NCBI GenBank assembly: GCA_023434535.1
Contig: JAEYSR010000173.1
Coordinates: 1 to 5,796, forward strand
DNA length: 5,796 nucleotides
Direction: 5' to 3'
Source: Actinomycetes bacterium
GTDB lineage: Bacteria; Actinomycetota; Acidimicrobiia; Acidimicrobiales; Microtrichaceae
This document shows positions 1-5,794 of the stretch, piece after piece (the first letter of the stretch is position 1; each line of letters starts with the position of its first letter). A program made the translations under genes and the position numbers. The notes below the pieces were generated by a model. It saw only the letters and a list, made by a program, of their open reading frames with translations. It had not been told where the DNA came from and made no database searches.

Positions 1-846
1 GATCTGCCGTACGTCGCCGGTCCCGGGAGCCGGACGGTCCCGTCGTCGCGGGCCGACGAGGCGATCGAGCTGATCGACCTGGCGTCGAGCGCCGGTGGCG
101 ACATCGACGAGGTGGTCGAGTCGGGCGCAGCCGGCCCGGTCGTCCGATCCGCCTCCGCTCCCTCGCTCCGGTGGCCCGTGCCGATCGGCCGCGGCACGCT
201 CGGCGGCCGACGGTCCCGCGGGAGCGACGCGTCCGCAGCGCCGGTGATGGCCACCACTCCGCAGCGGGTGTGGGCGCAGGTCGTCAACTGGTTCGGGTTG
301 AGCTGCCTGATCTCGATCCCGTTCATCCCCCTGGCGGGCGTCCTCGGCAGAGGCACATCGGTGACGCAGTTCGTCGCCGTCGCGGTCGTGTGCGTGATCA
401 CGACGGGGATCTGGGGCGTCGACCTGGGCCAGCTCCTGTGCCGGGTGCAGGTGGTCGGCACCGACGGTCGTGCCCCCGGCGTCGCCCGCGCAGCGCTGCG
501 GGTGGCCGTGGTCGACGGACCGCTGATCGCGTACTACGCGGTCACGTGGGCCCTCTACCTCGGCGGGTTCCGATTCGACGCGTCGGCGCCGGCGTGGGCG
601 GGCTGGCTCGCCTGGATCGCCGGGACGGCGGCCATGTTCGTGTGGCCCCTGGCGGTGCTCGTGTCGATCGCCAACGGTCCGCACCACCAGGGCTGGCACG
701 ACCGCCTCGCCGGCACGTTCGTGCTCTCGACCTCCGGCCAGCCCCGCCAGGAGGCGCTCCGACGTGTCCGGGCCGAGGGGTGGGACCTCGGTGGGGTGGG
801 TTCCGCCACGGCGCCCGAGGACTCGCCCGACGAGGTCGTGGGGTGA
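1..846 (+). CDS. RDD-family integral membrane protein (5' end outside window)
   Basis: The frame is open with coding-like, GC-rich third positions from base 1 to the TGA at 844-846, so I treat it as truncated by the window edge (281 residues visible). GTG at 112 and ATG at 247 are possible internal starts, but neither has a good ribosome binding site. Counting from the ATG at 247 (199 residues), four hydrophobic segments lie at about 16-33, 38-56, 88-107 and 117-142. Between segments 2 and 3 comes GQLLCRVQVVGTDGRAPG and near the end GWHDRLAGTFVL (149-160), both typical of the RDD domain. The roughly 80 residues before it (Ala/Ser/Gly/Arg-rich after an initial acidic stretch) look like a linker, not membrane. 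RDD proteins are poorly understood membrane proteins; some are implicated in ion transport. The first-helix Arg and Asp of the family appear to be Gln11 and Asn14 here. The next gene overlaps its stop codon. The fold is fairly sure, the function unknown. Confidence 0.75.
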   Translation, partial: DLPYVAGPGSRTVPSSRADEAIELIDLASSAGGDIDEVVESGAAGPVVRSASAPSLRWPVPIGRGTLGGRRSRGSDASAAPVMATTPQRVWAQVVNWFGLSCLISIPFIPLAGVLGRGTSVTQFVAVAVVCVITTGIWGVDLGQLLCRVQVVGTDGRAPGVARAALRVAVVDGPLIAYYAVTWALYLGGFRFDASAPAWAGWLAWIAGTAAMFVWPLAVLVSIANGPHHQGWHDRLAGTFVLSTSGQPRQEALRRVRAEGWDLGGVGSATAPEDSPDEVVG

Positions 847-1442
847 GGACCCGCCCGACCGTCGTCGCGGCATTGACCGTGATGGCGGTCGGGTTGGCAG
901 CGTGCGGGGCATCGAGCCGGGATCGGGACGCCGAACCGGCCCGGACCACCACCTCCTCCTCGATGTCATCGACGTCGACCACGTCCACGACAGCGCCCGC
1001 TCCGACAGCACCTGCCGAGATCGAGAGCCGATGCGGTCCGCTGACGGTCGAGGACGTCGCCGGCGCACTCGGTGTCGAGACGTCAGAGGTGAGGGTGGGC
1101 CACGCGTCCACCGGTGAGGTCTCGTGCGGGTTCACCGTCGGCGGCTGGAACGTGTCGTCGTCCGTCGCTCCGATGCCCGATGTCTCCACGACGGCACCGT
1201 CGGTGACCCTCCCGGAGGTTCCCGGGGTCGAGTCCCGCAGTTGGCTCGACCTGCGCGTCGAACGCGGTGGCGTCCACGTCGGTCGGGCTCTCCTCCTCCG
1301 CGACGGCGAGGTGTACGGCATCGACGTCGTCAACGGCAACGGCCGCTCCGACACGTACCTGTGGGACGACGGTTCACCGCTGGCGGAGTCGACCCGGGCC
1401 GTGACGATCGCGCTCGCTCAGGCGGTCGAGTCCCACTTCTGA
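843..1442 (+). CDS. Secreted lipoprotein with Ser/Thr-rich linker and cysteine-pair domain
   Basis: This 199-residue protein starts at a GTG (843-845) that shares bases with the TGA of the RDD gene, and a GAGG lies about 7 bases upstream, within that gene. The N-terminus has two Arg, a hydrophobic stretch at 6-20 and a lipobox LAAC with the acceptor Cys21, so it should be exported and lipid-anchored to the outer face of the membrane. Residues 34-57 form a Thr/Ser/Ala/Pro-rich linker, probably a flexible spacer. The folded part (about 62-199) opens with CGPLTVEDVAGALG and has a second Cys in SCGF; Cys64 and Cys95 could form a disulfide. The cysteine followed by a 'dva..LG' segment recalls actinobacterial DUF3558-type lipoproteins, but the match is only by eye. 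The frame stays open upstream to 171, but that part is out of frame with the real RDD gene. Function unknown; coupling to the RDD gene suggests a shared envelope role. Confidence 0.85.
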   Translation: MRTRPTVVAALTVMAVGLAACGASSRDRDAEPARTTTSSSMSSTSTTSTTAPAPTAPAEIESRCGPLTVEDVAGALGVETSEVRVGHASTGEVSCGFTVGGWNVSSSVAPMPDVSTTAPSVTLPEVPGVESRSWLDLRVERGGVHVGRALLLRDGEVYGIDVVNGNGRSDTYLWDDGSPLAESTRAVTIALAQAVESHF

Positions 1443-1485
1443 CGGAACGCAGCCGGTCGCCCTCAGCGTCGCCGCGGTTCTGTGA
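1443..1485. other. Convergent intergenic gap, no clear terminator
   Basis: These 43 bases separate the stop codons of the plus-strand lipoprotein gene and the minus-strand crotonase gene. I looked for a stem-loop with a T-run serving either direction and found no convincing one. Termination may be Rho-dependent, or the transcripts may overlap. Confidence 0.5.
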
Positions 1486-2265
1486 TCAGAGCTGGGTCCG
1501 GCCCCGCTCGGTGACCGCCCGGCGTCGGGCGTCCAGGTCTGCGGTGCCCTGGTTGGCGAGCCAGGCCCGGCTGTTGCGCTGCTCCAGCTCCAGCGCGTCG
1601 CCGGCGCTCAGCAGCGACCCGGCCGCGTAGGTGGCGAGGATCTGGCGGACGCCGTCGGGGTCGTTGCCGACGATGTCGATCGCCAGGCGTCGCGCTGTCG
1701 GCAGCAGCTCGGCGTGGGCCACCACGTGGTTCACGAGCCCCCAGTCGTAGGCCGTCGACGCGTCCAGGAAGTTGCCGGTGGCGGACAGCTCGCGGGCCCG
1801 TCGGACGCCGACGGCCTGGGGGAGCAGCACCGTCAGCCCCCAGCCGGGCATGATCCCGACGCGGGCGTGGGTGTCGGCGAAGCGGGCGTGCTCGGAGGCG
1901 ACCAGGAAGTCGCACGCGAGGGCCAGCTCGAACCCGCCGGTGATGGCCACCCCGTTGATCGCCCCGATGACCGGCGTGGACATCGTGGGGAACGGTCGAC
2001 GGAGGTCGGCGGTGTCGCCGAACCCGCCCGACAGGCTGCTCGGCGACTCCGCCAGCTCCTTCAGGTCGAGCCCGGCGCAGAACGCCGGATCGGAACCCGT
2101 CAGGACGACGGCGTGGACGTCGTCGTCGGCGTCGAGGGCCCGCATGGTGTCGTACAGGGCCGTGCGCAGCGCGGAGTTGAGCGCGTTGCGGGCCTGCGGC
2201 CGGTCGAGCGTGACGACGGCGTACCCGTCGGTCAGCTCCACCCTCAGCACGTCGGACTCGGTCAT
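1486..2265 (-). CDS. Enoyl-CoA hydratase/isomerase (crotonase) family protein
   Basis: The 259-residue length is typical of a single-domain crotonase. The N-terminal strand pair with VTLDRPQARNALN (18-30) is the family opening. FCAGLDL (62-68) and the segment around INGVAITGGFELALACD (103-119) carry the two oxyanion-hole amides, Ala64 and Gly110 by alignment with rat mitochondrial hydratase, which polarise the acyl-CoA thioester. Glu113 matches the first catalytic glutamate (rat Glu144). The second (rat Glu164) is His133 in FADTHARVG, so ordinary hydratase chemistry is uncertain; an isomerase, hydrolase or other crotonase reaction is possible. I recall the DTHARVG / PGWGLTVLLPQ version from other actinobacterial EchA proteins, so it is probably a subfamily trait and not a mutation. 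The ATG start is supported by a strong Shine-Dalgarno 5 bases upstream. It is the last gene of the minus-strand group with the acyl-CoA dehydrogenase, which argues for a role in acyl-CoA breakdown. Cytoplasmic; substrate unknown. Confidence 0.93.
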   Translation of the reverse strand: MTESDVLRVELTDGYAVVTLDRPQARNALNSALRTALYDTMRALDADDDVHAVVLTGSDPAFCAGLDLKELAESPSSLSGGFGDTADLRRPFPTMSTPVIGAINGVAITGGFELALACDFLVASEHARFADTHARVGIMPGWGLTVLLPQAVGVRRARELSATGNFLDASTAYDWGLVNHVVAHAELLPTARRLAIDIVGNDPDGVRQILATYAAGSLLSAGDALELEQRNSRAWLANQGTADLDARRRAVTERGRTQL

Positions 2266-2270
2266 GCGGG

Positions 2271-2278
2271 CACCCCCT
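2271..2278 (-). promoter_or_regulatory. Ribosome binding site of the crotonase gene
   Basis: On the minus strand this reads AGGGGGTG and lies 5 bases before the ATG at 2265. It is the best Shine-Dalgarno sequence in the window and fixes the start of the crotonase gene. Confidence 0.75.
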
Positions 2279-2344
2279 GGTGGATCTGTGGATCGAGACC
2301 GCGAAACCTTGTGCGGCGCGACCCCTATATGCCCCGTGGTGGGG

Positions 2345-2950
2345 TCAGTCGTCGTCCTTCTCGAGCGGGGGGAGGAACTCGAAGTTCAGATCCCCCAGGC
2401 GCACCAGCGTCGAGCTGATCCAGCCGCCCATGGCGCTGAAGTGGTCGTCGAGCGTGGACCCGTCGGCCAGCGTGCTCTCGTCCAGCTCGTAGCTGCCCTC
2501 GTAGCTGATCTCGATGGCGTGCTCGGTCTCGGTCAGGTCCTCGTTGGAGACGGCCTCGACCGTCGGGCCCGACCGGTGGAGCCGCTCGCCGCCGATGGCC
2601 GGGCTCTCGGGCGGGAGTGCGTCGAGCACGCGCCGGGCGTCCGGCGCCGAGACCAACCGCTGGATCCGCAGCACGACCTCGATGTCGATGCGCGGCAGCT
2701 CGGGCAGCTCCTCCTCGATGTACCAGGACCGGTACGCGGCCTGGGACCAGGTCGGCCACTCCAACGTCAGGTCGGCCCGGACGCGCGGCGGCAGGCCCTC
2801 GCCCGGGAGACCGTAGGAGGTCTCCCAGGTGAGGTCACCGAGGAGGACGTCGGACTGGAACCGCTCCTCGAAGGCCTGGCGCTCCAGGAGCGCCTTCTCC
2901 AGGGCGTCCCGGAGCGCTCCGATGGCGTCGGTGAAGACGTGGTCGAGCAT
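2345..2950 (-). CDS. Conserved-looking acidic protein of unknown function
   Basis: A 201-residue soluble protein that I do not recognise. It has no signal peptide and no membrane segment. The N-terminus (about 5-32) looks like an amphipathic helix with charged residues. Residues 38-100 hold alternating hydrophobic and polar stretches with several Trp (42, 65, 68, 76), for example LTLEWPTWSQAAYRSWYIEE, suggesting a beta-rich core. The middle is charged and the C-terminus ends in EKDDD. Acidic residues clearly outnumber basic ones. Codon use matches the neighbours and the frame is unbroken, so it is likely real. The start is set by an in-frame TAG five codons upstream of the ATG at 2950; no clear Shine-Dalgarno precedes it. 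It lies 39 bases after the dehydrogenase stop and 79 before the crotonase start, so it is probably co-transcribed. A lipid- or acyl-CoA-related accessory role is only a guess from position. Confidence 0.75.
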   Translation of the reverse strand: MLDHVFTDAIGALRDALEKALLERQAFEERFQSDVLLGDLTWETSYGLPGEGLPPRVRADLTLEWPTWSQAAYRSWYIEEELPELPRIDIEVVLRIQRLVSAPDARRVLDALPPESPAIGGERLHRSGPTVEAVSNEDLTETEHAIEISYEGSYELDESTLADGSTLDDHFSAMGGWISSTLVRLGDLNFEFLPPLEKDDD

Positions 2951-2989
2951 CGGCGGCGCAGGCTACCGGCGAGCGGGACCCCTCACCGC

Positions 2990-4789
2990 TCAGACGGAGG
3001 CGAGCTGCTCGGCGTCGACGTCGTAGAGCACACCGGCGCCGCCCTGGACCGACGCCACCAGGCCCGCGGCCTGCGGCAGGTGCTGCTCGGCGTAGTAGCG
3101 GGCGGTCACGATCTTGGCCCGCAGGTAGTCGGTGTCCGACGACCCGGCCTCGAGCTCCGAACGTGCGGCCAGCGCCTGCTGCGCCATGAGCCACCCGCCG
3201 ACGACGATGCCGAAGATGCGCAGGTACGGGGTGGCACCCGCGAGCGCCTCCTTGGGGTCCTGCAACCCGGCGGTCATGATCCAGCTGGTGGTCTCGGAGA
3301 GCACGTCGATCCCGTCCTGCAGCGCCTGGCGGATCGAGGCGAGCTCGTCGCCGGCGGCATCGAGCTCGGCGACGGTCGCCGACATGCGGTCCATCAGGTC
3401 GTTGACCACACCGCCCATGCGCATGCCGATCTTGCGACCGACGAGGTCCATGGCCTGGATGCCGTTCGTGCCCTCGTAGATGGGGGCGATCCGCATGTCG
3501 CGGAAGTGCTGGGAGACGCCGGACTCCTCGATGTAGCCCATCCCGCCGAACACCTGGACGGCGGTCGAGGTGATCTCGACGCCCACGTCGGTGCACCACG
3601 CCTTGGTGATCGGGGTCAGCAGCTCTGCGATCTCACGCCACGCCTCGGCCTCCTCGCCCTCGAGCGCACGTGACAGGTCGATGGCGATGGCGTTGTAGAC
3701 GATCAGGGAGCGCATGGCCTCGACGTGGCTGCGCATGTACAGCAGCATCCGTCGGACGTCGGGGTGGGCGATGATGAACGCCGGCTCCTTGGAGTCGCCG
3801 CCGATCTCCCGGCCCTGGCGCCGCTCCTGGGCGTAGGCGAGGGCCTTCTGGTAGGCGGCGTCGCCGAGGGCCACGCCCTGGATGCCGACCGCGATGCGAG
3901 CCGAGTTCATCATCGTGAACATGGCCCGCATGCCCTGGTTCTCCTCGCCGACCAGGTAGCCGATGGCGCCACCGTCGTCGCCGTAGCTCATGACGCAGGT
4001 GGGCGACGCGTGGATGCCCATCTTGTGCTCGATCGACACGCAGCGGACGTCGTTGCGCTCGCCGGGGTTGCCGTCGGCGTCGACGAGGAACTTGGGCACG
4101 ATGAACAGCGAGATGCCCTTGGTGCCGGCGGGCGCCTCGGGCAGCCGGGCCAGGACCAGGTGGACGATGTTCTCGGCCATGTCGTGCTCGCCGAAGGAGA
4201 TGAAGATCTTGGTGCCGGTGATCCTGTAGGTGCCGTCGTCCTGGGGCACGGCCTTGGTGGTGCACAGGCCGACGTCGGAGCCGGCCTGCGGCTCGGTGAG
4301 GTTCATGGTGCCGGTCCACTCACCGGTGATCAGCTTCCGGAGGTAGACCTCCTTCTGCTCCTCGGTGCCCCACTCCTGGAGGCACTCGATGGCACCGGTC
4401 GTCAGGCCGGGAGCCATTGTCAGAGCGCCGTTCGCCGCGGTCTCGAACTCCGAGGCGCAGGCGAAGACCGCCTCGGGGAACCCGGCCCCGCCGTACTCGA
4501 CCTGCGCGTTCAGCCCCTGCCAGCCGGCGTCGACGAACTTGGCGTACGCGGCCTTGAACTCCGCCGGCGTCTCGACGCCCTCGGGCGTCCACTTCAGGCC
4601 GACCCGGTCGCCGATGGCGTTGGACGGGGCGAACACCTCCTGCATGAACCGACCCTGCTCCTCGAGCACCGCCGCCACCGTCTCCGGGTCCGCGTGGGAG
4701 TAGCGCTCGGTCTTGGAGAGCTCCTCCAGCATGCCGATGTGGCGGAGGGTGAAGAGGGCGTCCTTGACGGGTGCTCGGTAGTCAGCCAT
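2990..4789 (-). CDS. Acyl-CoA dehydrogenase with C-terminal extension (FadE/DmdC type)
   Basis: This 599-residue FAD enzyme introduces the 2,3 trans double bond into an acyl-CoA and passes electrons to electron-transfer flavoprotein. The start MADYRAPVKDALFTLRHI is the N-terminal signature of the long, about 600-residue acyl-CoA dehydrogenases. The N-terminal helical domain covers about 35-155. The middle beta domain includes MNLTEPQAGSDVG (162-174), a flavin/substrate-binding motif, and ITGTKIFISFGEHDMAENIVH (first residue 190). The helical catalytic domain follows to about 455, with VFGGMGYIEE (413-422) and IYEGTNGIQ, whose Glu439 is the expected catalytic base. The last 145 residues match the extra C-terminal domain of this subfamily. 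Relatives include FadE-type fatty-acid enzymes and DmdC, the methylmercaptopropionyl-CoA dehydrogenase; sequence alone does not tell these apart. It heads a minus-strand group with a crotonase downstream. A perfect palindrome and a possible leaderless promoter lie just upstream. Cytoplasmic; no sign of damage. Confidence 0.95.
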   Translation of the reverse strand: MADYRAPVKDALFTLRHIGMLEELSKTERYSHADPETVAAVLEEQGRFMQEVFAPSNAIGDRVGLKWTPEGVETPAEFKAAYAKFVDAGWQGLNAQVEYGGAGFPEAVFACASEFETAANGALTMAPGLTTGAIECLQEWGTEEQKEVYLRKLITGEWTGTMNLTEPQAGSDVGLCTTKAVPQDDGTYRITGTKIFISFGEHDMAENIVHLVLARLPEAPAGTKGISLFIVPKFLVDADGNPGERNDVRCVSIEHKMGIHASPTCVMSYGDDGGAIGYLVGEENQGMRAMFTMMNSARIAVGIQGVALGDAAYQKALAYAQERRQGREIGGDSKEPAFIIAHPDVRRMLLYMRSHVEAMRSLIVYNAIAIDLSRALEGEEAEAWREIAELLTPITKAWCTDVGVEITSTAVQVFGGMGYIEESGVSQHFRDMRIAPIYEGTNGIQAMDLVGRKIGMRMGGVVNDLMDRMSATVAELDAAGDELASIRQALQDGIDVLSETTSWIMTAGLQDPKEALAGATPYLRIFGIVVGGWLMAQQALAARSELEAGSSDTDYLRAKIVTARYYAEQHLPQAAGLVASVQGGAGVLYDVDAEQLASV

Positions 4790-4795
4790 GCCGTG

Positions 4796-4801
4796 ATGTT
4801 A
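4796..4801 (-). promoter_or_regulatory. Candidate -10 element for a leaderless dehydrogenase transcript
   Basis: On the minus strand this reads TAACAT, which fits the actinobacterial TANNNT pattern. Exactly 6 bases separate it from the ATG at 4789, so transcription would begin at or near the start codon. This fits the lack of a clear Shine-Dalgarno before the gene. A TTGCGG (minus strand of 4821-4826) could be a -35, but the 19-base spacer is long. This is inferred from spacing and not proven. Confidence 0.4.
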
Positions 4802-4813
4802 CCGGCCGGTAAC
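4798..4813. promoter_or_regulatory. Perfect 16-bp palindrome, probable repressor operator
   Basis: GTTACCGGCCGGTAAC is identical to its own reverse complement. It lies 8 bases before the ATG of the dehydrogenase gene and overlaps the candidate -10 hexamer, where a bound dimer would block RNA polymerase. The form (inverted ACCGG halves flanked by TTA/TAA) resembles operators of TetR-family regulators of fatty-acid and acyl-CoA genes. With no loop and no T-run it is a poor terminator for the VOC gene upstream. The regulator is not encoded in the window. Confidence 0.6.
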
Positions 4814-4852
4814 CGCCGCTCCGCAACGCGGCACCGCTCGGGTGAACCAGAT

Positions 4853-5509
4853 TCAGCTCACGTGGGGTGACATGACGGCGACCGGAAGGCCGATGCCGGC
4901 GTCGCGGTGGCGCAGCCCGGCGATGCGACGACCCGGCTGGACGGCGTCCTTGGGCGTGCCGAGCAGGTCGCCGAGCCGCTCGGCGGTCACGTCCAGGTCG
5001 TCGGCGACGAGAGCGAGGCCGAAGATCGACGTCGCCTCGTCCGTGGTCGGCTCCGCCGCGCCGTCGGGGTCGCTGTCGGGGCCCACCAGCTCGAGGATCA
5101 CGTCGCCGGCCCATAAGAACGTCTGGCGCATCGGGGAGCCGTACGACTCGGTGCTGCGGCCGCCGCGCACCTCTAGACCGGCCGACTCGAAGGCCCGGAT
5201 GGACCGGTCGCAGTCGCCCGTGCGCACCACCACGTGGTCGATCGACGAGATCCCGTTCGGATGCGACGAGGGGGCGTGGCCGCCGGCGCTCGACCGGTGG
5301 CTGTCGGCGGTGGCGAGGCCGTCGAGCGCGCCGTCGATGCCGTCCAACGCCCAGCCGACGAACCCGGGCTCACCGAGGGACAGGCAGAGCACCTCGGTGT
5401 GGCCCAGCCGGAACCGGCCCGAGTGGTCGACGTCGAAGCCCGCGGTCCGCCAGGAGTCCGGGTCGTCGCCGAGGACGAGGTGGGTGAGCTGGTGCGGGTT
5501 GGCGGCCAT
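4853..5509 (-). CDS. VOC-superfamily (glyoxalase-like) protein
   Basis: I place the start at the ATG at 5509 (218 residues) because AGGGTG lies 7 bases before it and the longer open frame to 5785 runs antisense to the neighbouring gene. The core is the beta-alpha-beta-beta-beta fold of the vicinal oxygen chelate superfamily: a module starts at GISSIDHVVVRTGD (first residue 86), with an AIRAF-like helix (SIRAFESAGLEV, 103-114) and the strand FLWAGDVILELVG (131-143). His92 and Glu140 sit where two metal ligands are expected. A second module (about 161-213) starts at SIFGLALVADDLD and lacks an obvious His at the matching first position. The N-terminal 50 residues (THLVLGDDPDSWRTAGFDVD) look like another, incomplete half-module. 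VOC proteins include glyoxalases, epimerases, dioxygenases and resistance proteins; the reaction cannot be named. It is 63 bases upstream of the dehydrogenase on the same strand, so a link to acyl-CoA metabolism (methylmalonyl-CoA epimerase-like chemistry) is possible but weak. Confidence 0.85.
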   Translation of the reverse strand: MAANPHQLTHLVLGDDPDSWRTAGFDVDHSGRFRLGHTEVLCLSLGEPGFVGWALDGIDGALDGLATADSHRSSAGGHAPSSHPNGISSIDHVVVRTGDCDRSIRAFESAGLEVRGGRSTESYGSPMRQTFLWAGDVILELVGPDSDPDGAAEPTTDEATSIFGLALVADDLDVTAERLGDLLGTPKDAVQPGRRIAGLRHRDAGIGLPVAVMSPHVS

Positions 5510-5527
5510 GGCGGCGCACCCTATGAG
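5499..5527 (+). promoter_or_regulatory. Possible sigma70-type promoter for the small divergent gene
   Basis: TTGGCG (5499-5504) and TATGAG (5522-5527) are separated by 17 bases, each matching four of six consensus positions. Transcription would begin near 5534, ahead of the plus-strand gene. The element overlaps the start codon and ribosome binding site of the VOC gene on the other strand. In such GC-rich DNA a match of this quality can arise by chance. Confidence 0.25.
5517..5522 (-). promoter_or_regulatory. Ribosome binding site deciding the VOC gene start
   Basis: The minus strand reads AGGGTG, with 7 bases to the ATG at 5509. It supports this start over the upstream in-frame codons as far as 5785, which would run through the divergent gene. 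Confidence 0.55.
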
Positions 5528-5557
5528 GAACCGATCGGCCGTGCTCGAATGGAGGCC

Positions 5558-5794
5558 ATGACCGATGCTGCCCAGCCCGATGCTGCCCCGTTCGACCCGG
5601 GGGAGCCGGCGGCGGTCCCCGAGTTCGACTGGGTGCTGCGCTGTCCCTGTGGCGACGTTCTGACCGGCCACAGCGAGGACGAGATCGTGGACCTCTCCTT
5701 CGCCCACCTGCGCGAGCGCCACCCCGACATGGCCGACGAGTACGCACGCGAGCACGTCCTGTTCATGGCGACGAAGTACCGCCACCGTCCCTGA
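5558..5794 (+). CDS. Small protein with possible Cys/His metal site (DUF1059-like)
   Basis: A 78-residue soluble protein ending at the TGA at 5792-5794. Residues 1-21 are Ala/Pro/Asp-rich and include a five-residue repeat (DAAQP, DAAPF) encoded by a 15-base direct repeat. The core starts at FDWVLRCPCGDVLTGHSEDE (first residue 23). Cys29 and Cys31 form a CxC pair, and His50 and His55 a HxxxxH pair in HLRERHP, together a plausible zinc site. The layout of Cys motif, G.sEdE helix start and HxxxxHP resembles the small DUF1059 proteins, a family without a firm function; this is by eye only. An in-frame ATG at 5549 is an alternative start adding three residues. GGAGG at 5551-5555 is only 2 bases from the ATG at 5558, closer than usual, so the start is not settled. 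Codon use matches the neighbours and the frame is complete within the window. It is divergent from the VOC gene with a 48-base gap. Confidence 0.75.
   Translation: MTDAAQPDAAPFDPGEPAAVPEFDWVLRCPCGDVLTGHSEDEIVDLSFAHLRERHPDMADEYAREHVLFMATKYRHRP
5562..5588 (+). repeat. 15-base-period direct repeat in the small gene
   Basis: CCGATGCTGCCC occurs at 5562-5573 and again at 5577-5588. The 15-base period keeps the reading frame and encodes the DAAQP/DAAPF repeat in the disordered-looking N-terminus of the 78-residue protein. It looks like a small slippage duplication. Confidence 0.6.

Noticed and set aside
171..842. Upstream part of the lipoprotein reading frame
   Set aside because: Its product is Arg/Pro-rich and overlaps the RDD membrane segments in another frame. 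The lipobox fixes the real start at the GTG at 843.
542..1354. A 270-codon open frame on the minus strand
   Set aside because: It is antisense to the RDD protein and the lipoprotein. The product is Arg/Pro/Thr-rich and has no recognisable domain.
2331..2346. Small stem CCCC-GTGGT-GGGG between the unknown gene and the crotonase gene, near an ATATAG
   Set aside because: A 4-bp stem without a T-run is too weak for a terminator, and the AT-rich patch has no clear -35 partner, so I do not call a promoter or terminator.
1772..3673. A 633-codon open frame on the plus strand
   Set aside because: It runs antisense through the crotonase, the unknown protein and the dehydrogenase. The product is Arg/Ala/Ser-rich low complexity with no domain, as expected of an antisense frame in very GC-rich DNA.
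4821..4831. CCGC-AAC-GCGG mini-hairpin after the VOC gene
   Set aside because: The stem is only 4 bp and has no following T-run, so it is not convincing as a terminator.
3725..4870. A 381-codon open frame on the plus strand
   Set aside because: It is antisense to the dehydrogenase, whose motifs are unmistakable. The product is a Gly/Leu/Val/Asp-rich shadow.
5510..5785. Upstream in-frame extension of the VOC gene
   Set aside because: It is antisense to the small Cys/His gene and adds no VOC-like sequence. The ATG at 5509 has its own ribosome binding site.
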